Assembly: GCF_030408395.1 (NCBI RefSeq)
Contig: NZ_CP046980.1
Coordinates: 1,736,001-1,800,000, forward strand
DNA length: 64,000 nt
Reading direction: 5' to 3'
Source: Corynebacterium aquatimens
GTDB lineage: Bacteria; Actinomycetota; Actinomycetes; Mycobacteriales; Mycobacteriaceae
The position numbers and the translations under genes are program-made. A model generated the notes under the pieces. The model was not told the origin of the DNA. It was given only the letters and a program-made list of their open reading frames with translations, and did no database searches. Position 1 is the stretch's first letter, and the number at the start of each line of letters is the position of its first letter. Of this stretch, positions 46,698 through 55,770 are shown one piece after another.

Positions 46698-47270
46698 ATG
46701 AGTGTGCGTAATTCCCTGCTGGCATTGCTGCACCATCAGCCCTCGACGCCAGCGGAACTGCAGCACGGGTTTCACGAGACCATGAGCGGTAGATGGAATC
46801 TGAACATGGGCCAGGTGACACAAACGCTCGCGCGGTGTGAGCGCGACGGGTTGATTGCTGCAACGGGCACGACACCCACCCACACGGGCCACGAGGCCAC
46901 GACGTACCAGCTCACAAAGGCTGGGCTGGAAGAAGTAGACGCCTGGTGGTCCACCCCCGTCACGCGCCCAGCCGCGGAACGGGATGAGGTCGTGATGAAG
47001 ATCGTGCTTGGACTCAAGCGCGACGACATTGACATCATCGTCCTGATGGACACCCAGCGGCGCTTCGTGCTGGAACAAATCCGCGAGGCGAATAAGGAAA
47101 TGCGCAGTCTCAACCCAGTGCCTACTGCCGACCGCTTGATGTGCGAGCGCCGAATCCTCGACCTTGAGGCGGACATCCGCTTCCTCGACCGCGTTGAAGC
47201 GCTGCTCAACAACGCCGCGAACTCCAACTCTGCTCCCAGAAAATCCTCGAACAGCCGAAAGGAAGGCTAA
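46698..47270 (+). CDS. PadR family transcriptional regulator
   Basis: 190 residues. N-terminal winged helix with LLALLHHQPSTPAELQHGF and LARCERDGLIAATG, C-terminal dimerisation helices (Vir-C-like). The stop is four bases from the ABC ATPase gene start. By position it represses its own operon through the triple operator upstream; PadR repressors next to ABC exporters commonly respond to antimicrobials or envelope stress. The inducer is unknown. Confidence 0.9.
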   Translation: MSVRNSLLALLHHQPSTPAELQHGFHETMSGRWNLNMGQVTQTLARCERDGLIAATGTTPTHTGHEATTYQLTKAGLEEVDAWWSTPVTRPAAERDEVVMKIVLGLKRDDIDIIVLMDTQRRFVLEQIREANKEMRSLNPVPTADRLMCERRILDLEADIRFLDRVEALLNNAANSNSAPRKSSNSRKEG

Positions 47271-47273
47271 GTC

Positions 47274-47942
47274 ATGAACGCTCCCCTTGAAATGATCGAT
47301 GTCAGCTGCTCCTTCGGCGACGGCCCGCGGCGCGTGACGGCGCTGGACAACGTCTCACTCACGGTCGCTCCGGGCGAACTCGTCGCGGTGATGGGACCGT
47401 CCGGTTCCGGAAAGTCGACGCTTCTTAACGTCGCGGGTCTCCTCCAACCAGCAGATTCAGGGCAGGTGCTTATCGACGGGGTGGAGGCGTCCGGGCTATC
47501 ACGCGGGAAGACCGCGAAGCTGCGCCGCCGTCACATTGGCCTTGTGTTCCAGCACTACAACCTCTTGTCCACGCTCACGGTCGGTGAGAACGTGGCTTTG
47601 CCCCTGGAACTCGATGGGGCGAAACCGGGTGATATTTCCGCACAGATTGAGGCCGCGTTGGAGGAAGTCGGTCTCGGCGGCCTGGCTGGCCGTTACCCCG
47701 ATGAGATTTCCGGCGGCCAGGCGCAGCGGGTTGCGATCGCGCGGGCGCTCGTCGGTAAGCGAAAGCTCGTGCTTGCAGACGAACCGACGGGTGCGCTGGA
47801 CACGGCGACCGCTGATGATGTCATCGCTCTTTTGCGCGCACGCGTTGATGCTGGTGCCGCCGCGATTCTAGTGACCCACGAACCGCGTTTCGCGGGCTGG
47901 GCTGACCGCACAGTCATGATGCGCGACGGGAAGGTGAGCTAG
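47274..47942 (+). CDS. ABC transporter ATPase (MacB/LolD type)
   Basis: 222 residues. Walker A GPSGSGKST (about 40-48), signature ISGGQAQRVAIARAL, Walker B LVLADEPTGALD and switch His in LVTHEPRF. Energises the FtsX-like permease two bases downstream. The 11-mer at 47468 encodes LID here. Confidence 0.95.
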   Translation: MNAPLEMIDVSCSFGDGPRRVTALDNVSLTVAPGELVAVMGPSGSGKSTLLNVAGLLQPADSGQVLIDGVEASGLSRGKTAKLRRRHIGLVFQHYNLLSTLTVGENVALPLELDGAKPGDISAQIEAALEEVGLGGLAGRYPDEISGGQAQRVAIARALVGKRKLVLADEPTGALDTATADDVIALLRARVDAGAAAILVTHEPRFAGWADRTVMMRDGKVS

Positions 47943-47944
47943 CC

Positions 47945-50689
47945 ATGAGTGCTATCACAGCCGCGGCCCGCCCCACCTGGCGGGACATGCGCGAGCATCC
48001 GTGGATCGCGCTCGCCGGAATCCTTCTGATCCTGCTCCCCATCGCGTACTTCAGTGGATCGATGCTGCTGACGGACTCGACCTATACGCAGGATAATGCG
48101 GAGTCACGGCGAAACTCCGTGGAATTCCAGGGTGGGATCTGCGAACAGTCCGTAGACGGTATTTCGTCGTCCTGCGACGGGGATCCCATCGCGGAGGGCA
48201 CGTCCGAATACCAGCTGCTTAAAGAAGCCGCACCGGATTTCGATGTAACCCTAGACCTGAGAAAATTTGCCGCAGCCCGCTTCAACGGTGACAACTTTGA
48301 GCTGGATGTGCGCCAAATCAAGGCTGTACCGGGCTCACCCCTGCCTCCCGTGGGTGAGATCGCCCTTCCTGGCTCCGTCATGAATGAGCATGACATCAGC
48401 GTCGGTGATGTGATAGCGGTGGACGGTAAACAACTCACGGTCGCGGACCGCACGCCGTCCTACGACGCACTGGTGCGCGAACCGTCGTTGATGAAACCGG
48501 AGGAGTTCTCCAGCGCGGAATACGAAGACGAGCGAGTGTTGATTAACTGGTATCTATCCGGTTCGCGCCCCATGAACTGGCAGGATGTCAAGGCGTTGAA
48601 TAAAGCCGGCTTTGTGGTGCAGTCGAAGGACGTGACGGACAACCCACCACCGGCGAGTGAAGTCTACCCGTCCTTCCGGGACGTAGCGCCCTACCGCGAT
48701 GGATTCCCGTATGAGCCGATTGGTGAAACATTTTCGCTGACGTTGGCGATCCTCCTCTTCCTCTTTGTCCTTCCGGTCTTTGCTTTCTCCGCTTCCCGGC
48801 GTGCCCGTGACTTCTCGCTTATGCAGTCGCAGGGCGCTGCGCGCCGCCATATCTGGCTGTCCGTCGTCTCCTACGGCGTGATCACCGGGCTGATCGGCGC
48901 GCTGTTGGGCACCGCGCTCGGCCTCGCGTGCGCGGCGGCCTACTGGAAAGTCATCTACCCGCAGTGGCCGATGGCTCTTGATTGGGCGCCGATTGCCGCC
49001 GCAATCGTCGCGGCGATCGCCGCCTGCGTTATTGCCGCTGCGATTCCCGCTTTCGTAGCTGCGCGCATGCCCATCGCCCGGGGTATCGCCGGCGCATCCC
49101 CGGATAAAGTCATGCGCTTTAGACCATGGTTTGTGGTTGGCCCGATTCTGATTGCTGTTGGCGGTGCATTATCGGTTATCCCGTTTGGGACCCTGCCCTT
49201 CTGGGTCGCCTCCCCGTTCTCACTGCCCCTGACGATTACGGGCATCGCGCTGTGCGCACCGCTGGTTATCTACGCACTGTCGCGACTGCGGGGTCCGCTT
49301 CACATCCGCCTTGCTGGCCGGGAAATGTCCCGCAACGCATTGCGCTCCGCCCCTGCCATCGCGCTGCTTAGTTCCCTAGTACTGTTCGTCGTTGGCCTTA
49401 CTGCCAACTTTTCCGCGATGCCCAAGTCCGAAACCGAACTAGCCCTGAAGACCTATAACCCGTCGGCTGTTCACATCAATGTCTTTGATTCGGTGTATGA
49501 CCACACCGCCAGTGTGGGTGAGAACGCCGAAGAGGCGATACAAAACCGGAAACCCAGCGCTGCCGACGATGCCGTTGCACACGTCACCGAAGTGACCGGG
49601 GCCCACCAGCGCCACGACCTCTACGGCTCTGCCGATCCGGGCGCCCTCGTCGAAGTCAAGCTCAACTGTGTCTTCGCCACCGCCCCCAACGGTGAGGAGT
49701 ACATGACGGCCATCTATGAAAGCGACAGCGACGGAGGAAATCCAGAGGGGAATCCAGAAGAAGGTGTGTTGGATCCGAGCCGCGATCCGGCGACCAACCC
49801 TGATGCCGCACGGGAGTGCCTCCCTTACCGCTACTACGGGACCCAGAACTCACCGTTCCAGGGCAGAAGCATCTTGGCGAACGAGGATTCACTCGCGGCC
49901 TTTACCTTTGACTCCGAAGAAGACAAGCAACGCGCCCTTGATGCCCTTTCCCGCCGAGCCGTCATCGCCCCGAAGGGAATTTTGCCGCACGACCGGATGC
50001 CTGTCGTAGCTATGCGTGCTGACGATGAAGGCAACATCACGGTGGAAGAAAAGACCATCGAAGACGTCGAAGTTGTGGAAGCTCTCCCGACAACCGAAGG
50101 CGGCTACCTGTTCACCCAAGCAGTGTTTGATGAGCTAGGCGTGACGCCGACGTATATGAGCACTATCCTGACCGGTGACCGGCCCTTGACCTACAAGGAC
50201 CAGCACGCTCTGTATGAGTACCTGGGAACCGTATCCAACACCATCACTGCCACGGTGCTCACCGCAAGCGACGCGGAGTCACCGTGGATTCCATGGATCG
50301 TTGTTGCCTGCTTACTCGGGGCGATCGCGGTCATCATTGCACTTCTCTCACTGGTGTCCATGCGCACGACGTCCCGTCAGTTCGCCGTGCTCTCTGCCAT
50401 CGGTGCGGACCCGGCGCTTCCACCGAAGGTCAGCGCGTGGTCGTCCGCCCTCATGGCTGGCGTATCTACCTTGATCGGCACTGTGACAGGCACGGTGATG
50501 GCCATGCTGTGGAGCGAACGCACCGTCCACGACATCAACGGCGCAATCACCAACTATGGCGACCGCCAGTACGCACACCTGGGAGTTGGCCCCACATTAG
50601 TTCTGCTCATCGGCGCTCCCCTCATCGCTGCCTTGGTGGGCCTCCTCTTCCACCGCAGCGTCGATCCGGCTGGATACCGCGAAACATAA
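47945..50689 (+). CDS. FtsX-like ABC transporter permease
   Basis: 914 residues. TM1 about 20-42, a large outer domain (about 45-255), then three helices (about 260-375), further helices near 395-440 and 470-495, a second outer domain (about 500-780) and three C-terminal helices (about 785-905). Two FtsX repeats are visible (FSASRRARDFSLMQSQGA and VSMRTTSRQFAVLSAIGA). Type VII-like mechanotransmission permease, probably exporting or sensing peptides or antibiotics rather than importing. Confidence 0.9.
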   Translation: MSAITAAARPTWRDMREHPWIALAGILLILLPIAYFSGSMLLTDSTYTQDNAESRRNSVEFQGGICEQSVDGISSSCDGDPIAEGTSEYQLLKEAAPDFDVTLDLRKFAAARFNGDNFELDVRQIKAVPGSPLPPVGEIALPGSVMNEHDISVGDVIAVDGKQLTVADRTPSYDALVREPSLMKPEEFSSAEYEDERVLINWYLSGSRPMNWQDVKALNKAGFVVQSKDVTDNPPPASEVYPSFRDVAPYRDGFPYEPIGETFSLTLAILLFLFVLPVFAFSASRRARDFSLMQSQGAARRHIWLSVVSYGVITGLIGALLGTALGLACAAAYWKVIYPQWPMALDWAPIAAAIVAAIAACVIAAAIPAFVAARMPIARGIAGASPDKVMRFRPWFVVGPILIAVGGALSVIPFGTLPFWVASPFSLPLTITGIALCAPLVIYALSRLRGPLHIRLAGREMSRNALRSAPAIALLSSLVLFVVGLTANFSAMPKSETELALKTYNPSAVHINVFDSVYDHTASVGENAEEAIQNRKPSAADDAVAHVTEVTGAHQRHDLYGSADPGALVEVKLNCVFATAPNGEEYMTAIYESDSDGGNPEGNPEEGVLDPSRDPATNPDAARECLPYRYYGTQNSPFQGRSILANEDSLAAFTFDSEEDKQRALDALSRRAVIAPKGILPHDRMPVVAMRADDEGNITVEEKTIEDVEVVEALPTTEGGYLFTQAVFDELGVTPTYMSTILTGDRPLTYKDQHALYEYLGTVSNTITATVLTASDAESPWIPWIVVACLLGAIAVIIALLSLVSMRTTSRQFAVLSAIGADPALPPKVSAWSSALMAGVSTLIGTVTGTVMAMLWSERTVHDINGAITNYGDRQYAHLGVGPTLVLLIGAPLIAALVGLLFHRSVDPAGYRET

Positions 50690-50750
50690 CCGTCGTGCAC
50701 GGTCGAGATAAACATCCCGCAGGTAAACGACTGCCCTAACAGTCGCCCAC

Positions 50751-50779
50751 GCGGCCCGGCACCCCGCCGGGCCGCTTCT
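50751..50779 (+). terminator. Terminator of the PadR-ABC operon
   Basis: GCGGCCCGGC (50751-50760) pairs with GCCGGGCCGC (50766-50775), followed by TTCTTATTA. Confidence 0.85.
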
Positions 50780-51078
50780 TATTACCCCCGTCAACCACCC
50801 CCGGCCCGCCACGGTGGCGAATAATTCACTTTTGTCACATTAGTCACATCAATAACATCCATAACAGCTGTTACCAGCACTGAAGGCTGATCTGGAACCC
50901 CAAAACGACCATTATTCAGGGTCTACCAGCAACTTTAAGCGGCAAAAAGGATTGATTCATTGCCGCGACGCGGTTAGCGTTATTCGGGCTGGAAAAATTC
51001 CCCAGTTCCCCGACACCACTCCCCGACTCCGCGGGATTCGGTCTCCGATGTCCGCTAGAGGAACGAGAGAAGGACGAT
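50780..51078 (+). promoter_or_regulatory. Long leader of the second M23 gene with CRP-like and palindromic sites
   Basis: About 300 bases with no gene. TGTCACATTAGTCACA (50833-50848) is close to the GlxR consensus (two mismatches). TAACAGCTGTTA (50862-50873) is a perfect palindrome, and ATAACA repeats precede it. The length suggests a long 5' leader; no riboswitch could be matched with confidence. Ribosome-binding site AGAAGGA lies before ATG 51079. Confidence 0.4.
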
Positions 51079-51750
51079 ATGAAACGACGTTTCGTCGCTG
51101 CCGCAGCGGCGGTTGCCCTGTGCGTCACCGCAGTCCCTGCCGGCGCGTTGAGCTTCTCCGTCGACGGCACACCCGTCGACGGTTTTGCACATACCTTGCC
51201 GAACATGGGCAAGGCACTCGATGACATCTTCAAATCCGGCGCTACCATTTCCGGCGCGGGATACAGCATCGTGTACGACCCGCGCAGTTTGCCGACGTAC
51301 AACGAATCCGAAGCACCGATGAGCAGGGTCGTTCCGCAAAGCGGTGTTGGCCCCGCTGGCCGGAAGGTGGTCATGCCTGCGCAGGGTACTTTCACCTCTG
51401 GGTACGGCATGCGCTGGGGCTCAATGCACAACGGCATTGACATCGCGAATGTGATCGGCACACCGATTCGCGCTGCAATGGACGGCACCGTGATCGACGC
51501 CGGTCCGGCGCAGGGCTTTGGCAAGTGGGTGCGCATCCAGCACGATGACGGCACCATCACCGTCTACGGGCACATGAGCACGATCGACGTCACCGTTGGT
51601 CAGCGCGTCGTTGCGGGCCAAAAGATCGCTGGCATGGGCAGCGAAGGGTTCTCCACAGGACCGCACCTCCACTTCGAAGTGCGCCCTGGCGGCGGCAACG
51701 CCGTAGACCCGGTTCCGTGGCTGGCAGAGCGCGGGGTCTACGTCCAGTAA
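51079..51750 (+). CDS. M23 family peptidoglycan endopeptidase (second copy)
   Basis: 223 residues. Cleavable signal peptide (MKRRFVAAAAAVALCVTAVPAGA). LytM domain about 100-223 with SGYGMRWGSMHNGIDIAN, YGHMSTID and GPHLHFEVRP: zinc His/Asp and catalytic HxH intact. Strongly similar over the catalytic domain to the copy at 45784, but secreted rather than anchored and with a different N-terminal segment. Confidence 0.93.
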   Translation: MKRRFVAAAAAVALCVTAVPAGALSFSVDGTPVDGFAHTLPNMGKALDDIFKSGATISGAGYSIVYDPRSLPTYNESEAPMSRVVPQSGVGPAGRKVVMPAQGTFTSGYGMRWGSMHNGIDIANVIGTPIRAAMDGTVIDAGPAQGFGKWVRIQHDDGTITVYGHMSTIDVTVGQRVVAGQKIAGMGSEGFSTGPHLHFEVRPGGGNAVDPVPWLAERGVYVQ

Positions 51751-51794
51751 GAAGGACGTCCAACTAAACGATGTCCAGCCAGCAAACAGCCCGA

Positions 51795-54230
51795 CTAGAG
51801 TTTCTCCATCGGGACGCCGCCGATCAGCATCAGGCGGACCGTTCCGGAAGAGCCAAAGTCAATGGTGGCTGTTTCCCGTGCACCGGATCCTTCCATTGAT
51901 ACGACGGTCCCTAGACCGTATTTCGCGTGGTTGACCCGGTCGCCCACTGACAACTGAAGATTTTTGTTCACTGCCGCCGCTGCCGATGTTGACCGGCCGC
52001 GGCGTGGGCGGGAGGAACGGGGTGTTGAGGAAGACGGGCTTGACCAGAACCCCGGGGAACTGCCCCAGGCATCGGAACTGTAGGAGCGTTGCGGTTCTTC
52101 CCTGCGCCAGTCGATGAGGTCCTTCGGGACTTCTGCGAGGAAGCGACTGGCCGGGTTGGTCACCGCGGCCCCCCAAGAGCTGCGCAACATAGCGCGCGTG
52201 AGGAAGAGCTGTTGGCGGGCACGCGTAATTCCTACATACGCCAGCCTGCGTTCTTCAGCGAGTTCCTTCGGGTCACCCAAGGAGCGCAGGTGTGGGAACT
52301 GGCCATCCTCCCATCCGGTGACAAACACGACGGGAAACTCGAGTCCCTTCGCCGTATGAAGGGTCATGAGCGTGACTACGCCTTGATCATGCTCGGGAAT
52401 CTGGTCCGCGTCCGCGACAAGCGCGACTCGTTCCAGGAAAGCCTGGAGCGATCCGGGCTCCGGTTCCCCGCTTTCCGGATCCCAGTCTGGCTCCTCAAGG
52501 CCCACCGCAAGTACATTAGCCGCGTCTGAGGAAAACTCACGCGCGACCGATACCAACTCATTGAGGTTGTCCAAGCGCGCGCCATCTTGCGGATCATTCG
52601 ATGATTCCAGCTCAGCCTTGTACCCGGTTACGTCCAAGATGCGTGACACCACCCGGCCCAGGTCCGGCTTTCCAGTGATTTCATTCGACAGCTGGGGTAT
52701 CTCCTCGCGCACGCCGTGGAGCATCTCAACGAAACCACTGATGGCGTTACGCGACCGGGAGTTCAGCATGTCATCGCCGGTTGTCTCGCCGCTGGCAATG
52801 CGGGCGAGCGCCTGGTTGAAGCTGATCTCATGGTTGTCGGCGTAGAGCCCCACAATCGCCAAGGCTTTGTCGCCGATCCCCCGCTTGGGCACGTTGATGA
52901 TGCGGCGCAGACTGACTTCATCTTCAGGGTTATCCAAAACCTTCAAGTACGCGATCACGTCACGGATTTCTTTGCGTTCATAAAATCGCGTGCCGCCGAC
53001 AACTTTGTAGGGAATGCCTGACCGAACAAAGATGTCTTCCAACGCACGGGAAGAATTGTTCGTGCGGTACATAATGGCAATGTCGGAGTAGTTCACGCCC
53101 TTATCGGTCAACGCATCAATTTCGCTAGCGACGAAGCGTGCCTCATCGTGCTCGTTGTCCGCCACGTAGCCGACGATCTTTTCCCCGGCCCCCTGATCCG
53201 TCCACAAGTTCTTCGGCCGGCGTCCCTCATTTTGCGAGATCACCGCGTTGGCGGCTTCCAGAATGTTCTGCGTTGACCTGTAGTTCTGCTCCAACAAAAT
53301 CGTTGTCGCGTTAGGGTAATCCCGCTCAAATTCCTCAATATTGCGGATCGTCGCTCCGCGGAACGCATAGATCGACTGGTCAGAATCACCCACGACGGCG
53401 AGTTCCGGCGCCAGACTGAACGTCTCTTCTGGGTCCCCAGTCCCCACCAACGTATGGATCAATTCATACTGCGCATGGTTGGTGTCCTGATACTCGTCGA
53501 CCAACACGTGCTTGAACCTGCGCCGGTAGTACTCCACAACCTGGGGATGCCTTTTGAACATGAAGACGACCTCACCGATCAGGTCATCGAAGTCCGAAGA
53601 GTTAGCCTGACGAAGGCGCTTTTGATATTCGCCGTAAACACCCGCCGCGGTGAGCTCGAACGGATTCTTCGTCGTTTCCGCCGTTGCCTTCGCCTCTTGG
53701 GGCGTAATCAACTCGTTCTTCCAGCTCGAGATAACGTTTGCCAACGTCCGGGGCGAGAATTTCTTTAAATCAAGGTTGAAATCTTTCGCGATCATCCCTA
53801 GCAGCCGCCGGCTGTCGTCGGCGTCGTAGACCGTGAAGTTCGTATTCAAGCCGTCGATAAGCTGGGCCTGCTGCCGCAAAATGCGCACGCACACGGAGTG
53901 GAACGTAGCCACCCACATGCGTTCCGCTTGCGGTCCGATGAGTGCGGCCACACGTTCCCGCATTTCCGCAGCGGCCTTGTTGGTGAAGGTAATGGCAAGA
54001 ATTTCCCACGGCGCCACTCCGCGCTCTTGGAGAAGGTACGCAATCCTCCGCGTCAACACGGCCGTCTTGCCAGAGCCTGCGCCCGCGACGATAAGAAGCG
54101 GTGACCCGCTATGCTCCACCGCTGCTTTTTGCTGCGGGTTCAACCCCAGCGTCAGATCCGCAGAACGATTCCTTGCACCCGTCATCGCTGCGCCTGTCAT
54201 CCCTGCATCCGTCATTCCCGCCTGTGCCAT
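51795..54230 (-). CDS. pcrA: ATP-dependent DNA helicase PcrA/UvrD
   Basis: 811 residues. SF1A helicase motifs: AGAGSGKTAVLTRRIAYLL, VDEYQDTNHAQYEL, GDSDQSIYAFRGA, LEQNYRST, TLHTAKGLEFPVVFV and YVGITRARQQLFLTRA. A Ser/Arg-rich segment (around 700-740) precedes a C-terminal Tudor-like domain (VGDRVNHAKYGLGTVVSMEG). The start is uncertain: four Met codons occur within the first 16 residues in a repeat M-T-x-A. Contains the 11-mer at 53852. Confidence 0.95.
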   Translation of the reverse strand: MAQAGMTDAGMTGAAMTGARNRSADLTLGLNPQQKAAVEHSGSPLLIVAGAGSGKTAVLTRRIAYLLQERGVAPWEILAITFTNKAAAEMRERVAALIGPQAERMWVATFHSVCVRILRQQAQLIDGLNTNFTVYDADDSRRLLGMIAKDFNLDLKKFSPRTLANVISSWKNELITPQEAKATAETTKNPFELTAAGVYGEYQKRLRQANSSDFDDLIGEVVFMFKRHPQVVEYYRRRFKHVLVDEYQDTNHAQYELIHTLVGTGDPEETFSLAPELAVVGDSDQSIYAFRGATIRNIEEFERDYPNATTILLEQNYRSTQNILEAANAVISQNEGRRPKNLWTDQGAGEKIVGYVADNEHDEARFVASEIDALTDKGVNYSDIAIMYRTNNSSRALEDIFVRSGIPYKVVGGTRFYERKEIRDVIAYLKVLDNPEDEVSLRRIINVPKRGIGDKALAIVGLYADNHEISFNQALARIASGETTGDDMLNSRSRNAISGFVEMLHGVREEIPQLSNEITGKPDLGRVVSRILDVTGYKAELESSNDPQDGARLDNLNELVSVAREFSSDAANVLAVGLEEPDWDPESGEPEPGSLQAFLERVALVADADQIPEHDQGVVTLMTLHTAKGLEFPVVFVTGWEDGQFPHLRSLGDPKELAEERRLAYVGITRARQQLFLTRAMLRSSWGAAVTNPASRFLAEVPKDLIDWRREEPQRSYSSDAWGSSPGFWSSPSSSTPRSSRPRRGRSTSAAAAVNKNLQLSVGDRVNHAKYGLGTVVSMEGSGARETATIDFGSSGTVRLMLIGGVPMEKL

Positions 54231-54412
54231 CCTTACTCCCCCGAAATCGTGTTGCGTGTACGCATTAATGTCTGTTTCTAACCGTGAATCGAAAAATGCT
54301 TTTCACACAAGTGTAATTCCGCGCCGGACAACAACATTCCCGGTGCAACACCTCACACGTTATCCGCACGTTACTTCGGCCATTGCGTTAAGCCGTGGCA
54401 GAATGTGGAGCT

Positions 54413-54706
54413 ATGAGTGACTTCGAAATCCGCATGCCGTCTGGCACTGATGATCCCTTGTCCGATGCGGAGATTCAGAAGTACCGGGAGGAAATTGACA
54501 GGTTGGACGGCGTGATCTTGGACGCGGTGAAACGGCGAACGGAGATCTCCAAAGCTATTGGGAAGACGCGTATGGGCTCCGGCGGAACTCGCCTTGTTCA
54601 CACGCGGGAAGTAGCTATTATCAACCAGTTCCGCGATGAGCTGGGAGAAGAAGGCCCCAACCTTGCAGCAACGTTGTTGCGGCTTGGTCGGGGCAAGCTG
54701 GGGTAG
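54413..54706 (+). CDS. Chorismate mutase (AroQ type)
   Basis: 97 residues from ATG 54413; GTG 54395 is a poorer alternative. Converts chorismate to prephenate. EEIDRLDGVILDAVKRRTEISKAIGKTR carries the Arg, Asp and Lys active-site residues in the expected helix-1 spacing; REVAIINQF follows. Corynebacterial enzymes of this size usually act in complex with DAHP synthase. Divergent from pcrA. Confidence 0.93.
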   Translation: MSDFEIRMPSGTDDPLSDAEIQKYREEIDRLDGVILDAVKRRTEISKAIGKTRMGSGGTRLVHTREVAIINQFRDELGEEGPNLAATLLRLGRGKLG

Positions 54707-54753
54707 TACCCAGGTTAGAAAACCTGGGTAGAGCCCGGGTTTGAACCGAAAAA

Positions 54754-55074
54754 CTACTTCTCCAAGGAGTCGAGGACGACTTCGAATTCGAGGAGCTCAG
54801 CCTTGCTAGCGACGGGTGTGCGTGGTTGTTCGCCCTCGCCGTGGCCGTGTGCGGACGCGTGACCTTCGCCTTCGCGCCACGCGGTGTAAGACTCCTCATC
54901 AGCCCAGCGGGTGACCACAAAATAGCGGTCATCGCCCTTGACGGGACGCAGCAGCTGGAAGCCTTCGAATCCGGGTTGGCTATCAATTGCGTGCTTGCGG
55001 GCAGCGAAACGCTCTTCGATGTGGGGGCCTGCGCCTTCGGGGACAGAAATTGCGTTGATTTTGACAATGCTCAT
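54754..55074 (-). CDS. mhuD: Haem-degrading monooxygenase (MhuD-like)
   Basis: 106 residues from ATG 55074. ABM-fold enzyme: MSIVKINAISVPEGAGPHIE, PGFEGFQLLRPVKG, RYFVVTRW and LLEFEVVLD match Mycobacterium MhuD closely. Asn7 and Trp66 occupy the MhuD positions; the haem-ligand His (75 in MhuD) is probably His76 in ASAHGHGEG, shifted by a one-residue insertion in a His-rich loop. Likely frees iron from haem, complementing the HtaA proteins at the window start. Confidence 0.9.
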   Translation of the reverse strand: MSIVKINAISVPEGAGPHIEERFAARKHAIDSQPGFEGFQLLRPVKGDDRYFVVTRWADEESYTAWREGEGHASAHGHGEGEQPRTPVASKAELLEFEVVLDSLEK

Positions 55075-55207
55075 GGTTCCCATTGTGCAGAAATTGCCCG
55101 CTGCTATCTGCTTTTGCGGCTCAATCGAGATGTCAATCAAGATTTCGTGTGGTTTTATCTTTCGTTCACACTGCAAGATTCGAAAAAGCACTTAAAATAC
55201 CGGAGGT

Positions 55208-55660
55208 ATGAGCACAACCCAGAAAGCTACCCGCCGCGTCCGTCCTTTCGCTGCCATCGTTGCAGCCGCCGCTTTGACCCTCCCGCTCGCAGCCTGCGGG
55301 CAGGGCGTTGACCCGAACCTTTCTTCTGGCGAAGACGCAGCGACGGCTAGCCAGTCTGCGCCTGCGTCTTCTGAGAGCGCAGTAGAGTCTTCTTCCGCAT
55401 CCTCTGATTCCGCTGAGGCAACCTCCGCTGAGGCTGAGCCGTCGAAGGCTGCAAACGCGGACATCGCGGTGATTGAGGGAACCAACCCTCCGTTGCAGTG
55501 GGAGATCTGCCAGGGTGACGCAGATTGTGAAGAGGGCATGGTCGATCTGACTCGTGGCAGCCTCCTGTCCCTGGAGAAGGATGACGCGGACGGCAACGGC
55601 GTTTTGGATGCTGAGGAGCTGCGCAAGGGCCGCCTGCGCGTTGACGCAGAGCAGAACTAA
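55208..55660 (+). CDS. Predicted lipoprotein with EF-hand-like loop
   Basis: 150 residues. Signal with lipobox LPLAACGQ, a Ser/Ala/Glu-rich linker, and a small C-terminal domain with one Cys pair ([12 protein letters not shown]) and [13 protein letters not shown], which resembles a calcium-binding EF-hand loop. No named family. Followed by a strong terminator, so probably monocistronic. Confidence 0.8.
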   Translation: MSTTQKATRRVRPFAAIVAAAALTLPLAACGQGVDPNLSSGEDAATASQSAPASSESAVESSSASSDSAEATSAEAEPSKAANADIAVIEGTNPPLQWEICQGDADCEEGMVDLTRGSLLSLEKDDADGNGVLDAEELRKGRLRVDAEQN

Positions 55661-55701
55661 AAGTTCGCGTTTCTAGGACGCACCTTTACTTGGAGCTACA
55701 T

Positions 55702-55731
55702 GGAGCCTTCTTCGGAAGGCTCCAAAATTTT
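55702..55731 (+). terminator. Terminator with UUCG tetraloop
   Basis: GGAGCCTTC (55702-55710), loop TTCG, GAAGGCTCC (55715-55723), then AAAATTTTT. Confidence 0.88.
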
Positions 55732-55770
55732 TCCCAGCACCCGCGTGCAACCGGCGCTAGAATCGCCACC

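Noticed and set aside
50780..51078. ydaO-type (c-di-AMP) riboswitch before the second M23 gene
   Set aside because: The context fits actinobacterial wall-hydrolase leaders, but the conserved core could not be matched; a covariance-model search is needed.
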